Positions 52,891 to 62,685 of a stretch of DNA of 64,000 nucleotides are shown one piece after another. How positions within the stretch are numbered: position 1 is the stretch's first letter; each line of letters starts with the position of its first letter. Position numbers and translations under genes: made by a program. Location: the NCBI GenBank assembly GCA_044464485.1, contig JBIQLG010000013.1:1-64000 (forward strand). Direction: 5' to 3'. A model generated the notes under the pieces. It was not told the origin of the DNA, searched no databases, and was given only the letters and a program-made list of their open reading frames with translations. Source of the stretch: Terrimesophilobacter sp044464485 (lineage in GTDB: Bacteria; Actinomycetota; Actinomycetes; Actinomycetales; Microbacteriaceae).

Positions 52891-53937
52891 ATGTCCTATA
52901 CGGTGGCAATTGCCGGGGCTAGCGGGTACGCGGGTGGCGAGCTGTTGCGCGTGCTCGCGGGGCATCCGGAATTTAATGTGCGTACGGTCACTGGTCATCA
53001 GAGCGCGGGAGAGATCGTCGCCGCTGTCCACCCGCATCTTCACTCGGTTCGGAACCTCACGTTCGCTCCGACATCCAGAGAGTCTCTCGCGGGTCATGAC
53101 GTTGTTTTCATGGCGTTGCCTCACGGTCATTCCGCTGCACTGGCACGCGAACTCGCCGACGTTCCTCTCGTCATTGACTGCGGCGCGGATCACCGACTCA
53201 CCGACGCCGCGGACTGGGATCGTTTCTATGGTGGACCTTTTTCGGAACCCTGGACGTATGGGCTGCCGGAACTCGTTCGCGCTGACGGCGGCGCCCAGCG
53301 GGAACAGCTTGCTCACGCACGAAGAATCGCGGTCGCAGGTTGCAACGTGAGCGCCATCAGCCTCGCGCTGGCGCCGGGGATTCACCGCGGGCTCGTGATG
53401 TCCGACGATCTCGTGGCGGTGCTGGCCGTCGGAACCTCCGGGGCGGGCAGGACATTGAAAGCCGAGCTGTTGGCGAGCGAAATTCATGGTTCCGCGCATC
53501 CCTATGCGGTTGGCGGCGTTCATCGCCACACGCCGGAAATACGTCAAAATTTGGTTACGGCCGGCTCCCGCCAGGTGAGCGTTTCGTTCACGCCGGTACT
53601 CGTGCCAATGTCACGCGGAATTCTTGCCGCCTCGACCGCGCGACTCGCGCCGGGAATTACGGCCGACGAGGTGCGCGAAGCGTGGGAAGAGGTCTATGCC
53701 GACGAACCGTTTATTTCGGTGTTGCCGGAAGGCGCCTTCCCCTCGACCGCGGATGTTCTCGGTTCCAACCGCGTGAACATCGGGCTCGCTGTCGACAGCT
53801 CGGTGGGCAGGGTGGTTACTGTTGCGGCTCTTGACAACCTCATGAAGGGCACGGCGGGCGCCGCAGTCCAGTGCGCGAATATCGCGCTGGGCTTGCCCGA
53901 AACATTGGGATTGCCTATGGATGGGGTGGCGCCGTGA
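52891..53937 (+). CDS. argC: N-acetyl-gamma-glutamyl-phosphate reductase
   Basis: 348 residues; NADPH reduction of acetylglutamyl phosphate. GASGYAGGELLRVLAGHP binds cofactor; the catalytic Cys is in VAGCNVSAISL, where the common PGC reads AGC; GVHRHTPEIRQ supplies the active-site His. ATG 52891 with GGTGGTGGAA upstream. First gene of argCJBDFGH. Confidence 0.94.
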   Translation: MSYTVAIAGASGYAGGELLRVLAGHPEFNVRTVTGHQSAGEIVAAVHPHLHSVRNLTFAPTSRESLAGHDVVFMALPHGHSAALARELADVPLVIDCGADHRLTDAADWDRFYGGPFSEPWTYGLPELVRADGGAQREQLAHARRIAVAGCNVSAISLALAPGIHRGLVMSDDLVAVLAVGTSGAGRTLKAELLASEIHGSAHPYAVGGVHRHTPEIRQNLVTAGSRQVSVSFTPVLVPMSRGILAASTARLAPGITADEVREAWEEVYADEPFISVLPEGAFPSTADVLGSNRVNIGLAVDSSVGRVVTVAALDNLMKGTAGAAVQCANIALGLPETLGLPMDGVAP

Positions 53938-55085
53938 GTGTCACTGCCGCCCAGGGTTTCGAGGCCGCGGGGGTCGCCTGCGGTCTCCGATCGGGTGACG
54001 GCCCCGACCTTGCTCTCGTCGTCAATCGCGGTCCGGAGTTCGCGGTGGCCGCGGTCTTCACGAGCAACCGGTCACGGGCCAATCCGATCCTGTGGTCAGA
54101 GCAGGTCGTTTCCGACGGCATCGTCCATGCGATAGTTCTGAATTCAGGCGGCGCCAATTGCTTCACGGGTGCGCAGGGCTTTCAGACGACCCATGCGACC
54201 GCGGAAGCCGTAGCGCGTGCCCTTGATACGTCGGCGGGCGACATTCTCGTGTGTTCTACAGGTCTCATTGGTGAGCAGCTTGATCGAAGCAAAGTGCTCC
54301 GCGGTGTGTCGGCTGCGGTGGAGGAGCTCAGCACGAAGGGAGACGCCTCGGCAGCGAAGGCGATACTGACGACGGACACGGTGGAGAAGACCGCCATCCG
54401 CCACGGTGATGGCTGGGCGATCGGTGGCATGGCCAAAGGAGCGGGGATGCTCGCGCCGGCTCTCGCGACGATGCTCGTCGTGATCACGACCGATGCACTC
54501 GTCGACGCCGCCGAGCTTGATGCCGCATTGCGCAGCTCAGTGGCCACGACGTTCAATCACCTCGATTCTGACGGGTGCACCTCGACGAACGATCAGGTGT
54601 CGATACTCGCATCCGGTGCATCCGGTATACGCCCCGACGCGGCGGAATTTGCTTCGAAGCTCACCGAACTCTGCGGCGACCTCGCCGCCCAGCTGATGGC
54701 AGATGCCGAAGGCGCGAGTCATAACATCACAATTTCGGTCAGCGGCGCTGCCAGTGATGCCGACGCAGAGGACGTCGGCAGGTCGGTCGCGCGCAGCAAT
54801 CTTTTCAAGGCAGCGGTATTCGGAAATGACCCGAACTGGGGACGAGTACTCGCCGCGATCGGAACAACGCGCGCCGTGTTTGATCCCTACAACGTCGATG
54901 TTCGCATGAATGGCGTGCGCGTATGTCACGCCGGAGAACCGGATGCACCACGAGATCAGGTCGATTTGACTCCGCGAGACGTACTGGTCGAGATCGACCT
55001 CGCCTCGGGGGAACACTCGGCAAAGATTCTTACCAACGATCTCACTCACGCTTACGTACACGAGAACAGCGCCTACTCGAGTTGA
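53934..55085 (+). CDS. argJ: Glutamate N-acetyltransferase / amino-acid acetyltransferase
   Basis: 383 residues; recycles the acetyl group between ornithine and glutamate. The self-cleavage site Ala-Thr is in LAPALATMLVVITTDA. GTG overlaps the argC stop (GTGA). The C-terminal NWGRVLAAIG is conserved. Confidence 0.95.
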   Translation: MSVTAAQGFEAAGVACGLRSGDGPDLALVVNRGPEFAVAAVFTSNRSRANPILWSEQVVSDGIVHAIVLNSGGANCFTGAQGFQTTHATAEAVARALDTSAGDILVCSTGLIGEQLDRSKVLRGVSAAVEELSTKGDASAAKAILTTDTVEKTAIRHGDGWAIGGMAKGAGMLAPALATMLVVITTDALVDAAELDAALRSSVATTFNHLDSDGCTSTNDQVSILASGASGIRPDAAEFASKLTELCGDLAAQLMADAEGASHNITISVSGAASDADAEDVGRSVARSNLFKAAVFGNDPNWGRVLAAIGTTRAVFDPYNVDVRMNGVRVCHAGEPDAPRDQVDLTPRDVLVEIDLASGEHSAKILTNDLTHAYVHENSAYSS

Positions 55086-55927
55086 TGATGCGAAATCGAA
55101 TTGCGGATCATGCCGGCGAACTCGTCGTGGTGAAGTTCGGCGGCAACGCCATGGTGGACCCTGAGCTTTCGCAGTCGTTTTGCGAGGACATCCTCACGCT
55201 CTCTCACGCAGGCGCCCGGGTTGTCGTCACCCATGGTGGCGGACCGCAGATATCCGCGGAACTTGCGGCACGGGGGATATCGAGCGAGTTTCGCGGAGGG
55301 CATCGAGTCACGACAGTCGAGGCGGCAGAAGTTGTCCATCAGATTCTTGAGAGCATCGGAAACGAACTCGTGTCGTCGCTGCGGGCGCTGGGATCCGCTG
55401 CAACGCTTCTTTCCGGGGAATCGGGAGGAGTCCTGACCGCTCGCCGGGCCGAAATCCTGATTGATGGCGAACTGGTTGATCTCGGGCGCGTGGGTCTGGT
55501 CCCGGCGGCGCAGTGCTCTGCGATTCATGCGGCGCTCGACGCGGGCCACATTCCGGTCGTTTGCGCCATGGGGCGCGACATCGATGACGGCGAGCTTTTG
55601 AACATCAATGCGGATATTGCTGCGGCAAGTATCGCGAGTGCGCTTTCTGCGGATTGGCTGCTCCTCCTCACGGATGTCGCCGGCGTGTATCGCGACTGGC
55701 CAGACCCCGGCTCGCTTGTCTCAACACTGTCCGTGGACGAGATCGACGAGCTGTTGCCGACAATTGGGTCGGGAATGATTCCGAAACTTACGGCGGCAAA
55801 GAACGCCATCATCGGCGGGGTGGGCAGTGTTGCCATCGTTGATGGTCGCGAGCCGCACATTCTCGCGCGGGAAGCATTCGGATCCCGCGGCACGACAATT
55901 CGTCCGGCGGAAGGGCACGGAGAGTGA
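55085..55927 (+). CDS. argB: Acetylglutamate kinase
   Basis: 280 residues; VVKFGGNAMVDPEL, THGGGPQI and GSGMIPKLTAAKNAI are kinase motifs. It carries the GSGMIPK form; arginine feedback cannot be judged by eye. ATG overlaps the argJ stop. Confidence 0.95.
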   Translation: MMRNRIADHAGELVVVKFGGNAMVDPELSQSFCEDILTLSHAGARVVVTHGGGPQISAELAARGISSEFRGGHRVTTVEAAEVVHQILESIGNELVSSLRALGSAATLLSGESGGVLTARRAEILIDGELVDLGRVGLVPAAQCSAIHAALDAGHIPVVCAMGRDIDDGELLNINADIAAASIASALSADWLLLLTDVAGVYRDWPDPGSLVSTLSVDEIDELLPTIGSGMIPKLTAAKNAIIGGVGSVAIVDGREPHILAREAFGSRGTTIRPAEGHGE

Positions 55928-57156
55928 CAGTGAATTTAACGAATGCTCCTTCGTCGGGCGGTGACATTGATTCGACGCAGCCCTGGCTGGCTCGGTATCG
56001 CTCCGTGATGATGGGAACGGTGACCAGCCCACTCGCGCTGCTCGTGCGCGGTGAAGGTTGCTACGTGTGGGATGCCCAGGGCAAGCGTTACCTGGACTTT
56101 CTCGCGGGGATCGCGGTCAACGCTCTCGGGCACGGGCATCCCGCACTCGTGGATGCGGTGTCGCGCCAGATATCGTCGCTCGCGCACGTATCCAACTACT
56201 TCGCGTCACCGCCGCAACTTGAGCTTGCGGAAAAATTGCTCACCATCAGCGGGGCAGGCGCAGCCGGTCGCGTCTTCCTGTGCAATTCGGGAACGGAAGC
56301 AATTGAAGCCGGTGTGAAGCTCGCCCGTCGCAACGCTCGGGGCGGGGCGCGGCCACGCATCCTCAGTCTTCATCGGTCGTTTCACGGTCGAACGACGGGC
56401 GCTCTCTCGCTCACCGGGCAAAGCGCGCTGCGGGAACCGTTTGAGCCTCTACTACCCGGCGTCGAACACATCGACTCGACAATTGGGGCGCTGGAAGATG
56501 CCATCGGACCGGATGTCGCGGCTCTGTTCCTGGAACCTATCAAGGGCGAGGCCGGAGTGGTCGAGTTGCCGGATGGTTACCTCGAGCGAGCACGCGAGCT
56601 CACCACCGAAAACGGAGCCCTGCTGATTCTCGACGAGATCCAGACGGGAATCGCGCGAACCGGAGAATGGTTTGCCTTCCAGCACACGGGGATCGTGCCC
56701 GACGCCATCGCGCTTGCAAAAGGGATAGCGGGCGGCGTACCCATAGGAGCGCTCGTGACCTTCGGTGCCGCGTCGTCACTGCTGGAGGCGGGGCAGCACG
56801 GAAGCACTTTCGGCGGGAATCCGCTCGCTGCGGCCGCAGGGAATGCCGTGCTGGAGGAAATTGAGGGCGCCGGCCTCAGGGAAAATGCGACACGCAGGGG
56901 GCAACAATTGGCGATGTTTGTCCGCGATCTGGCTCATCCACTCATCGAGGAAGTTCGAGGTCGTGGGCTGCTCATCGGCGTGGGGCTTCGGGAGCCGAGA
57001 GCCAGGGATCTTGCTGCGGCAGCTCTGGAGCGCGGGCTCATCATCAACGCCCCCAATGACACCAGCATTCGTGTCGCACCACCGCTCATTATTGGCGATG
57101 CCGAAGTGCGGGAATTTGAGACGATGTTCACACAATCATTGGAGTCCATTTCATGA
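55924..57156 (+). CDS. argD: Acetylornithine aminotransferase
   Basis: 410-residue class III PLP aminotransferase. NSGTEAIEAGVKLAR, DEIQTGIARTGEW and the PLP lysine in ALAKGIAGGVPIGA are visible. GTG overlaps the argB stop. Confidence 0.95.
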   Translation: MTVNLTNAPSSGGDIDSTQPWLARYRSVMMGTVTSPLALLVRGEGCYVWDAQGKRYLDFLAGIAVNALGHGHPALVDAVSRQISSLAHVSNYFASPPQLELAEKLLTISGAGAAGRVFLCNSGTEAIEAGVKLARRNARGGARPRILSLHRSFHGRTTGALSLTGQSALREPFEPLLPGVEHIDSTIGALEDAIGPDVAALFLEPIKGEAGVVELPDGYLERARELTTENGALLILDEIQTGIARTGEWFAFQHTGIVPDAIALAKGIAGGVPIGALVTFGAASSLLEAGQHGSTFGGNPLAAAAGNAVLEEIEGAGLRENATRRGQQLAMFVRDLAHPLIEEVRGRGLLIGVGLREPRARDLAAAALERGLIINAPNDTSIRVAPPLIIGDAEVREFETMFTQSLESIS

Positions 57157-58076
57157 CGCGACATTTTCTCAGGGATGACGATGTGAGCCCGGATGAGCAG
57201 GCGGAGATCCTTGAACTGGCCGCGCAACTGAAGCTGGATCGATTCGCAGCCACCCCTCTCGCCGGGCCGCAGACGGTAGCAGTAATTTTCGACAAATCTT
57301 CGACGCGCACCCGTGTTTCCTTCGCGGTCGGCATTGCGGAACTGGGGGGAGTGCCGCTCATCATCAGTACCGCCAACAGTCAGCTGGGTGGGAAAGAAAC
57401 CGCGGCAGACACCGCACGAGTTCTGGAGCGGCAGGTCGCGGCCATAGCGTGGCGGACGTACGCACAGTCGGGACTGGAAGAAATGGCGCACGGTACACGC
57501 GTGCCCGTCATTAATGCGCTCAGCGACGACTTCCACCCGTGCCAACTTCTCGCGGACTTGATGACGATTCGCGAGCGTCGCGGGAATTTGCGCGGACTCA
57601 CCGTCACGTTCCTCGGTGATGGCGCAAGCAATATGGCTCAGTCATATCTGCTCGCCGCGGCGACCGCAGCCATGCACGTCCGTGTCGCATCGCCGGCCAC
57701 ATACTCATCCTCTGCCGCTGTCGTCACTGCGGCGCGTGAGCGCGCCTCCCACACCGGCGGCTCCGTCGAACTGTTCACCGATCCCGTGCATGCCGTGCGA
57801 CACGCGGATGTGGTGGTCACCGACACCTGGGTTTCCATGGGCCGGGAAGTCGAAAAGGCCCAGCGCATCACCACGATGGCGGGCTATCAGGTGAATGCCG
57901 CGCTCATGGCCGAAGCGAAGCCGGATGCCCTGTTCCTGCACTGTCTTCCGGCGGATCGTGGCTTTGAGGTCACTGCCGACGTGCTCGATGGCCCGCAGAG
58001 TGTCATCTGGGATCAGGCAGAAAATCGCTTGCACGCTCAAAAAGCTTTGCTCACCTGGCTGCTGCAAGAGCGCTGA
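57153..58076 (+). CDS. argF: Ornithine carbamoyltransferase
   Basis: 307 residues; carbamoyl-phosphate loop STRTRVSF, ornithine loop HCLPADRGFEV and DALSDDFHPCQ-type ALSDDFHPCQLLADL. ATG overlaps the argD stop. In many actinobacteria argR follows here; here argG follows after 36 bases. Confidence 0.95.
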   Translation: MTRHFLRDDDVSPDEQAEILELAAQLKLDRFAATPLAGPQTVAVIFDKSSTRTRVSFAVGIAELGGVPLIISTANSQLGGKETAADTARVLERQVAAIAWRTYAQSGLEEMAHGTRVPVINALSDDFHPCQLLADLMTIRERRGNLRGLTVTFLGDGASNMAQSYLLAAATAAMHVRVASPATYSSSAAVVTAARERASHTGGSVELFTDPVHAVRHADVVVTDTWVSMGREVEKAQRITTMAGYQVNAALMAEAKPDALFLHCLPADRGFEVTADVLDGPQSVIWDQAENRLHAQKALLTWLLQER

Positions 58077-58112
58077 ATACACTGGAAAACGAACGCTAAG
58101 GAGAACTCTTTC

Positions 58113-59327
58113 ATGTCAGAACGCGTAGTGCTCGCATACTCGGGTGGCCTCGACACCTCCGTGGGAATTGGTTGGCTCAAGGATGCGACGGGGAAGGATG
58201 TGGTTGCTCTCGCCGTGGATGTCGGTCAGGGCGGAGAAGACATGGAGGACATCCGCCAGCGAGCCCTTGCGTGCGGTGCCGTCGACGCTGTGGTCGTGGA
58301 CGCAAAGGACGAGTTCGCAAACGACTACCTCATGCCCGCCCTCAAGGCGAACGTGAATTATCAGCGGCAATACGCTCTGGTTTCGGCGCTGGCGCGCCCG
58401 GTGATTGCAAAGTATCTCGCTAAGACGGCGCGGGAGCTTGGCGCCGACAGCGTGGCCCATGGATGCACGGGGAAGGGAAACGATCAGGTGCGCTTTGAGG
58501 CAGCGGTTGCTGCCCTCGCGCCGGAACTCACGAGCATCGCACCCGTGCGGGACCTCGCACTGACGCGCGATAAAGCGATCGTGTATGCCGAGGAGCACAA
58601 TTTGCCGATTCAACAGTCGAAGAAGAATCCGTACTCGATTGACAAGAATGTGTGGGGGCGCACCCTCGAAACGGGTTTCCTCGAAGATCCATGGAACGCG
58701 CCCATCGAAGACCTCTACGAATACACGCAGGATCCAGCAGAGATCAAACCGGCTGATGAGCTCTTTGTCACGTTCGAGCAAGGTATTCCCACGTCGGTCA
58801 ACGGCGTCAGCATGAGCCCGTTGGAAGTGATTGAGAACCTCAATATCCTTGCCGGGAAGCACGGCATCGGCCGCGTCGACATCATCGAGGACCGGCTGGT
58901 CGGCATCAAGAGCCGCGAGATCTACGAGACTCCCGCAGCGACGACTCTTATCGCGGCGCATGAAGCTCTGGAGAACCTCACTCTGGAGCGTGACGTGAAT
59001 CGGTACAAGCGCAAGGTCGAGGCGGATTGGGCGAATCTGGTCTACGACGGCCTCTGGTTTTCCGGACTCAAACGTTCGCTCGATGCCTTCATCGATGACA
59101 CGCAGCGTTACGTGAGCGGGGAAATCCGTCTCACACTTCAGGGAGGTCGCGCGGTAGTGACCGGCCAGCGGAGCGCGGAGAGCCTTTACGACTTCGATCT
59201 CGCCACTTACGACACGGGCGACACCTTTGACCAGTCCCTGTCTAAGGGTTTCATCGAACTGTGGTCGCTTCCAAGCCGAATTTCTGCGCGGCGCGATGCT
59301 GCCTCCCGGGTCACGGCGGCCAAATGA
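58113..59327 (+). CDS. argG: Argininosuccinate synthase
   Basis: 404 residues; ATP loop AYSGGLDTSVGIGWL, then GCTGKGNDQVRFE and NPYSIDKNVWGRTLE. AAGGAG precedes the ATG, so translation here starts independently after the 36-base gap. Overlaps argH by ATGA. Confidence 0.96.
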   Translation: MSERVVLAYSGGLDTSVGIGWLKDATGKDVVALAVDVGQGGEDMEDIRQRALACGAVDAVVVDAKDEFANDYLMPALKANVNYQRQYALVSALARPVIAKYLAKTARELGADSVAHGCTGKGNDQVRFEAAVAALAPELTSIAPVRDLALTRDKAIVYAEEHNLPIQQSKKNPYSIDKNVWGRTLETGFLEDPWNAPIEDLYEYTQDPAEIKPADELFVTFEQGIPTSVNGVSMSPLEVIENLNILAGKHGIGRVDIIEDRLVGIKSREIYETPAATTLIAAHEALENLTLERDVNRYKRKVEADWANLVYDGLWFSGLKRSLDAFIDDTQRYVSGEIRLTLQGGRAVVTGQRSAESLYDFDLATYDTGDTFDQSLSKGFIELWSLPSRISARRDAASRVTAAK

Positions 59328-60751
59328 TGTCTACGGGCGGTTCGACGAACGAGGGGAGTCTGTGGGGCGCCCGGTTTGGGTCGGGGCCGTCCCCTGAGCT
59401 CGTCCGCCTTGGGCGATCCACTCACTTCGACTGGCAGCTCGCGCCCTACGACCTCGCGGGTTCCCGCGCGCACGCTCGCGCACTGGCGACGGCCGACTAT
59501 CTCGACGCCTCCGAGCTCGAGCGGATGCTCGCCGCTCTGGATGAGATTCTGGCTGGCGTGCGGGAGGGTTCGATTGTCCCTCTGGACACGGACGAGGATG
59601 TGCATGGCGCCCTGGAGCGCGAACTCCTGCGCGTCGCCGGTCCGGAACTCGGCGGCAAACTGCGCGCGGGGCGCAGCCGGAACGACCAGATCGCGACGCT
59701 CATCCGTTTGTATTTGCTCGACCACGCGAGGGTGATAGGGCGCCTCGTGGTTCAGGTCATCGAGGCGATCGTTTCCCAGGCGAAGGCTCACCCGACCGCG
59801 GCGATGCCGGGCCGTACCCACTTGCAGCACGCCCAGCCCGTTCTTCTCTCCCACCACCTTTTGGCGCACGCGTGGCCGCTCGTGCGCGCCCTGGAGCGGT
59901 TGCGGGACTGGCGGGTGCGTGCTGAGGTTTCGCCGTATGGGTCGGGAGCGCTGGCGGGAAGTTCGCTGGGCCTTGACCCCGCACTGGTCGCGCGCGAGCT
60001 CGGGCTTTCCGGCCCGAGCGAGAATTCGATCGACGCGACCGCGGCACGTGACGTGGTCACGGAGTTCTTGTTTCTTGCCGCGCAACTCGGGATCGACCTT
60101 TCCCGGTTCGCGGAGGAGATCATTCTGTGGAACACGCGGGAGTTCGGATTTGTCGCGCTTCACGACGCCTATTCGACGGGTTCGTCGATCATGCCGCAGA
60201 AGAAGAACCCGGACATTGCCGAGCTCGCGCGCGGCAAGGCAGGCAGACTGATCGGCAACCTCACCGGGTTGCTGGCGACTCTCAAGGGCCTCCCGCTCGC
60301 CTACAACCGCGACCTGCAGGAGGACAAGGAGCCCGTGTTCGATTCGGTGGAAACTCTCGAAATGCTCCTGCCCGCGTTCACCGGCATGGTTGCGACGCTG
60401 CGCTTCGACACCCAGCGGATGGCCGCGCTCGCGCCCGAAGGCTTCTCGCTGGCCACGGATGTCGCGGAGTGGCTCGTGCGGCAGGGAGTTCCGTTTCGGG
60501 ACGCGCACGAAGTGACGGGGGCGCTCGTCGCGTTCTGCGAAGCGAACGGACTGGACCTCGCGGACGCGACGGACGAGCAGTTGCAGTCCGTCTCGCCCCA
60601 CCTCACCCCGGCGGTGCGCGACATGCTCACGGTGGACGGCTCGGTCGCGAGCCGGAACGGCGCAGGGGGTACTGCGCCCGAGCGGGTTGCCGAGCAACTG
60701 GAGGCGTTGACGCTGCGGGTGACGTCTCTTTCGGATCAGCTGTCTGCCTGA
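59324..60751 (+). CDS. argH: Argininosuccinate lyase
   Basis: 475 residues; fumarase-superfamily signature GSSIMPQKKNPDIAE, with GRTHLQHAQPV and RAGRSRNDQ. The ATG at 59324 overlaps the argG stop; an ATG directly after it is also possible. The gene is noticeably more GC-rich than argC-argG. Confidence 0.95.
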   Translation: MMSTGGSTNEGSLWGARFGSGPSPELVRLGRSTHFDWQLAPYDLAGSRAHARALATADYLDASELERMLAALDEILAGVREGSIVPLDTDEDVHGALERELLRVAGPELGGKLRAGRSRNDQIATLIRLYLLDHARVIGRLVVQVIEAIVSQAKAHPTAAMPGRTHLQHAQPVLLSHHLLAHAWPLVRALERLRDWRVRAEVSPYGSGALAGSSLGLDPALVARELGLSGPSENSIDATAARDVVTEFLFLAAQLGIDLSRFAEEIILWNTREFGFVALHDAYSTGSSIMPQKKNPDIAELARGKAGRLIGNLTGLLATLKGLPLAYNRDLQEDKEPVFDSVETLEMLLPAFTGMVATLRFDTQRMAALAPEGFSLATDVAEWLVRQGVPFRDAHEVTGALVAFCEANGLDLADATDEQLQSVSPHLTPAVRDMLTVDGSVASRNGAGGTAPERVAEQLEALTLRVTSLSDQLSA

Positions 60752-61359
60752 TGTCCCTCGACCGTTCTCTCCTTTTGCCGCCCAGCTTTGAGGTGGCGTC
60801 ACGCATCCTCGGGTCGGTGCTCACGGTGGATTCGCCGGAGGGCACGGTGTCGTTGCGGATCACGGAGGTGGAGGCGTATCACGGTTCCGAGGATCCCGGA
60901 TCGCATGCGTTCCGCGGCAAGACGAACCGCAATGCCGTGATGTTCGGCGAACCCGGGCACCTGTACACCTATTTCACCTACGGCATGCACACGTGCGCGA
61001 ATGTGGTGTGCGGGCCGGAAGGGCAGGCTTCCGGATGCCTGTTGCGCGCGGGCGAGATCATCGAGGGGCTCGAACTGGCCCGATCGCGGCGCGACACGTC
61101 ACGGTCCGATGCGGACCTGGCTCGCGGCCCGGCACGCCTCACGGTGGCGGCGGGGATCACCCTCGCCGACGGCGGCGCGGATCTGGCGTCGAGCCGCATC
61201 CGCCTGGAGCTGGGCGGGGGAGTGCCCGAGGTGGCGACGGGCCCGCGGACGGGCGTGTCTGGCCTGGGCGGCACGGAAGAGTTTCCATGGCGGTTCTGGA
61301 TCCCGGGAGACCCCACCGTCTCGCCGTACAAGGCGCACGCGCCGAAACGACGCAGCTAG
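60751..61359 (+). CDS. mpg: DNA-3-methyladenine glycosylase (AAG/MPG family)
   Basis: 202 residues; ITEVEAYHGSEDPGSHAFRG and YFTYGMHTCANVV are the AAG-family active-site segments, and the late FPWRFWIPGDPTVS is conserved. It removes alkylated purines. The start overlaps the argH stop (TGATG), so it rides on the arg operon, a linkage common in Microbacteriaceae. Convergent four-base overlap with the next gene. Confidence 0.93.
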   Translation: MSLDRSLLLPPSFEVASRILGSVLTVDSPEGTVSLRITEVEAYHGSEDPGSHAFRGKTNRNAVMFGEPGHLYTYFTYGMHTCANVVCGPEGQASGCLLRAGEIIEGLELARSRRDTSRSDADLARGPARLTVAAGITLADGGADLASSRIRLELGGGVPEVATGPRTGVSGLGGTEEFPWRFWIPGDPTVSPYKAHAPKRRS

Positions 61360-61949
61360 GCCGCCCGGCCGATCACCGCGGGCACGGCGCACGCTGCGGC
61401 CCACACGATGCTCACGAGCGTGCCGATGATGAACCGTTCCCGCGCTGCCGAGTTCTCCAGTTCGGAAAACCGGCCGAGGCCTTTCACGGCGATCACGACC
61501 GCGACGGCCGCGAACTGCCCGACGAGTGCCGCGCCGATGATGGCCAGGCGCTCCAGATAGCCGATCGTCATGCCGCCGCGCAGAATCTCGCGGTCCTTCG
61601 CCTTCGGCCCGGTCTCGCTCACGAGGATGCCGCCGTGGTCGCCGAGCGGCACAGCACCGCTCCCGGCGAGTTCGAGCACGACGAGCACTAGCGGGCTGCC
61701 GCCCACGACCCCGATGAGGAGCAGAAGCACGGTCGCCGCGACGTGGAATCCGACAGCGGGCGCGGACTGGGCGCCACCCATCGCGGCGTACACGATCGCC
61801 ACGGCGATGAGGGCGACGACGGGAATCACGAGCCAGTACGCGCCCGGTTTTTGCGCGGTCGGGCGCCGGCTCGCGATGAGCGAGAGGAACAGCCCGGCGG
61901 CAAGCAGAAGCAGAAATACGCTCCACAGGATGATGTCGAGGATGATCAT
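61356..61949 (-). CDS. Membrane protein related to the C-terminal part of DUF3307 proteins
   Basis: 197 residues, five predicted membrane helices. The segment GGMTIGYLERLAIIGAALVG, then RFSELENSAARERFIIGTLVS resembles the conserved C-terminal half of DUF3307 membrane proteins (IGxLER ... RFxEL ... IGTLxS) as I remember it. Coupled by ATGA overlap to a SatD-like gene, a partner reported beside DUF3307 genes. Function unknown. Confidence 0.65.
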   Translation of the reverse strand: MIILDIILWSVFLLLLAAGLFLSLIASRRPTAQKPGAYWLVIPVVALIAVAIVYAAMGGAQSAPAVGFHVAATVLLLLIGVVGGSPLVLVVLELAGSGAVPLGDHGGILVSETGPKAKDREILRGGMTIGYLERLAIIGAALVGQFAAVAVVIAVKGLGRFSELENSAARERFIIGTLVSIVWAAACAVPAVIGRAA

Positions 61950-62569
61950 GAGCCGCCTCCCGGTGTCATGGGCTTAACGCTACCGAGTTGGTCCAGGATT
62001 CGCGCGAGCGGCTCCAGCGCGGCTTGTTCGGTGCGCAGTTCGCCGGCGCGGGCGCGAAGGCTCACGGCTTGCGGGCTGATGCCGAGACGCTGCGCGGCAT
62101 CCGCCTGGGTCAGGTCGGTGCCGTCGAGGATGTCGTGGAGCTCCCACCCTTCGGGGCTTCTGCGGGCTCGAAGCGCCAGGAGCAGGTCGATGAGGGCTTC
62201 ACCGTCTGCCGCGGGCGGGGTTGCCGGTTCGGTCTCGAGCGCAAACCGGGTGGGACGTTTCTTCGCGCGATCGACGGCCCTTCGCGCCGCAATGAACGCA
62301 TCGCCCGCAGCCTCCCGGATGTTGCCGGGCAGCGGGGAGTTCACGGTGCCTGCGCCGCATCCGACGCTCCACTGGCCCGTGCGGGTGAGGTAGAGGATGA
62401 GGGTGAGTGCATCGGCGCCGCCCGCCACGAGAATCTGCAGCTCGTCGCCCGCAGTGCGGTCGGCCGCGAGCACGGGATGAACTGGCCCTGAATTGAGGGC
62501 ATCGATCATCGCGGCGACGCGGTCCGCGCTGGACCGGCTGTCCACCTGGTCGGCGGTGAGAACAAACAT
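61946..62569 (-). CDS. SatD-like protein with C-terminal helix-turn-helix
   Basis: 207 residues. VLTADQVDSRSSADRV and AGDELQILVAG correspond to the GDxxxSR and GDEFQ motifs of the SatD family, then GCGAGTVNSPLPGNIREAAG. The C-terminal part contains LTQADAAQRLGISPQAVSLR, a clear helix-turn-helix, so it may bind its own upstream repeats. GGAGAGG precedes the ATG at 62569. The biochemical role of SatD proteins is not known to me. Confidence 0.7.
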   Translation of the reverse strand: MFVLTADQVDSRSSADRVAAMIDALNSGPVHPVLAADRTAGDELQILVAGGADALTLILYLTRTGQWSVGCGAGTVNSPLPGNIREAAGDAFIAARRAVDRAKKRPTRFALETEPATPPAADGEALIDLLLALRARRSPEGWELHDILDGTDLTQADAAQRLGISPQAVSLRARAGELRTEQAALEPLARILDQLGSVKPMTPGGGS

Positions 62570-62588
62570 GACCTCTCCAGTCTCCACA

Positions 62589-62648
62589 CTTGATTTCGTT
62601 GAATCAAGCATACAAGCATGATTTGAAACAATCAAGCATCAATGCTTG
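62589..62648. repeat. Dense repeat region between divergent satD-like and DUF817 genes
   Basis: Two dyads with the same spacing, CTTGATT-N6-AATCAAG (62589-62608) and TGATT-N6-AATCA (62619-62634), interleaved with CAAGCAT at 62605, 62613 and 62633 plus an inverted ATGCTTG at 62642-62648. Very AT-rich against GC-rich surroundings. A multi-site operator is likely. Confidence 0.75.
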
Positions 62649-62685
62649 CGAACCCGTGGAGTGGTGTTTCGGCTATGGTGAGCCC

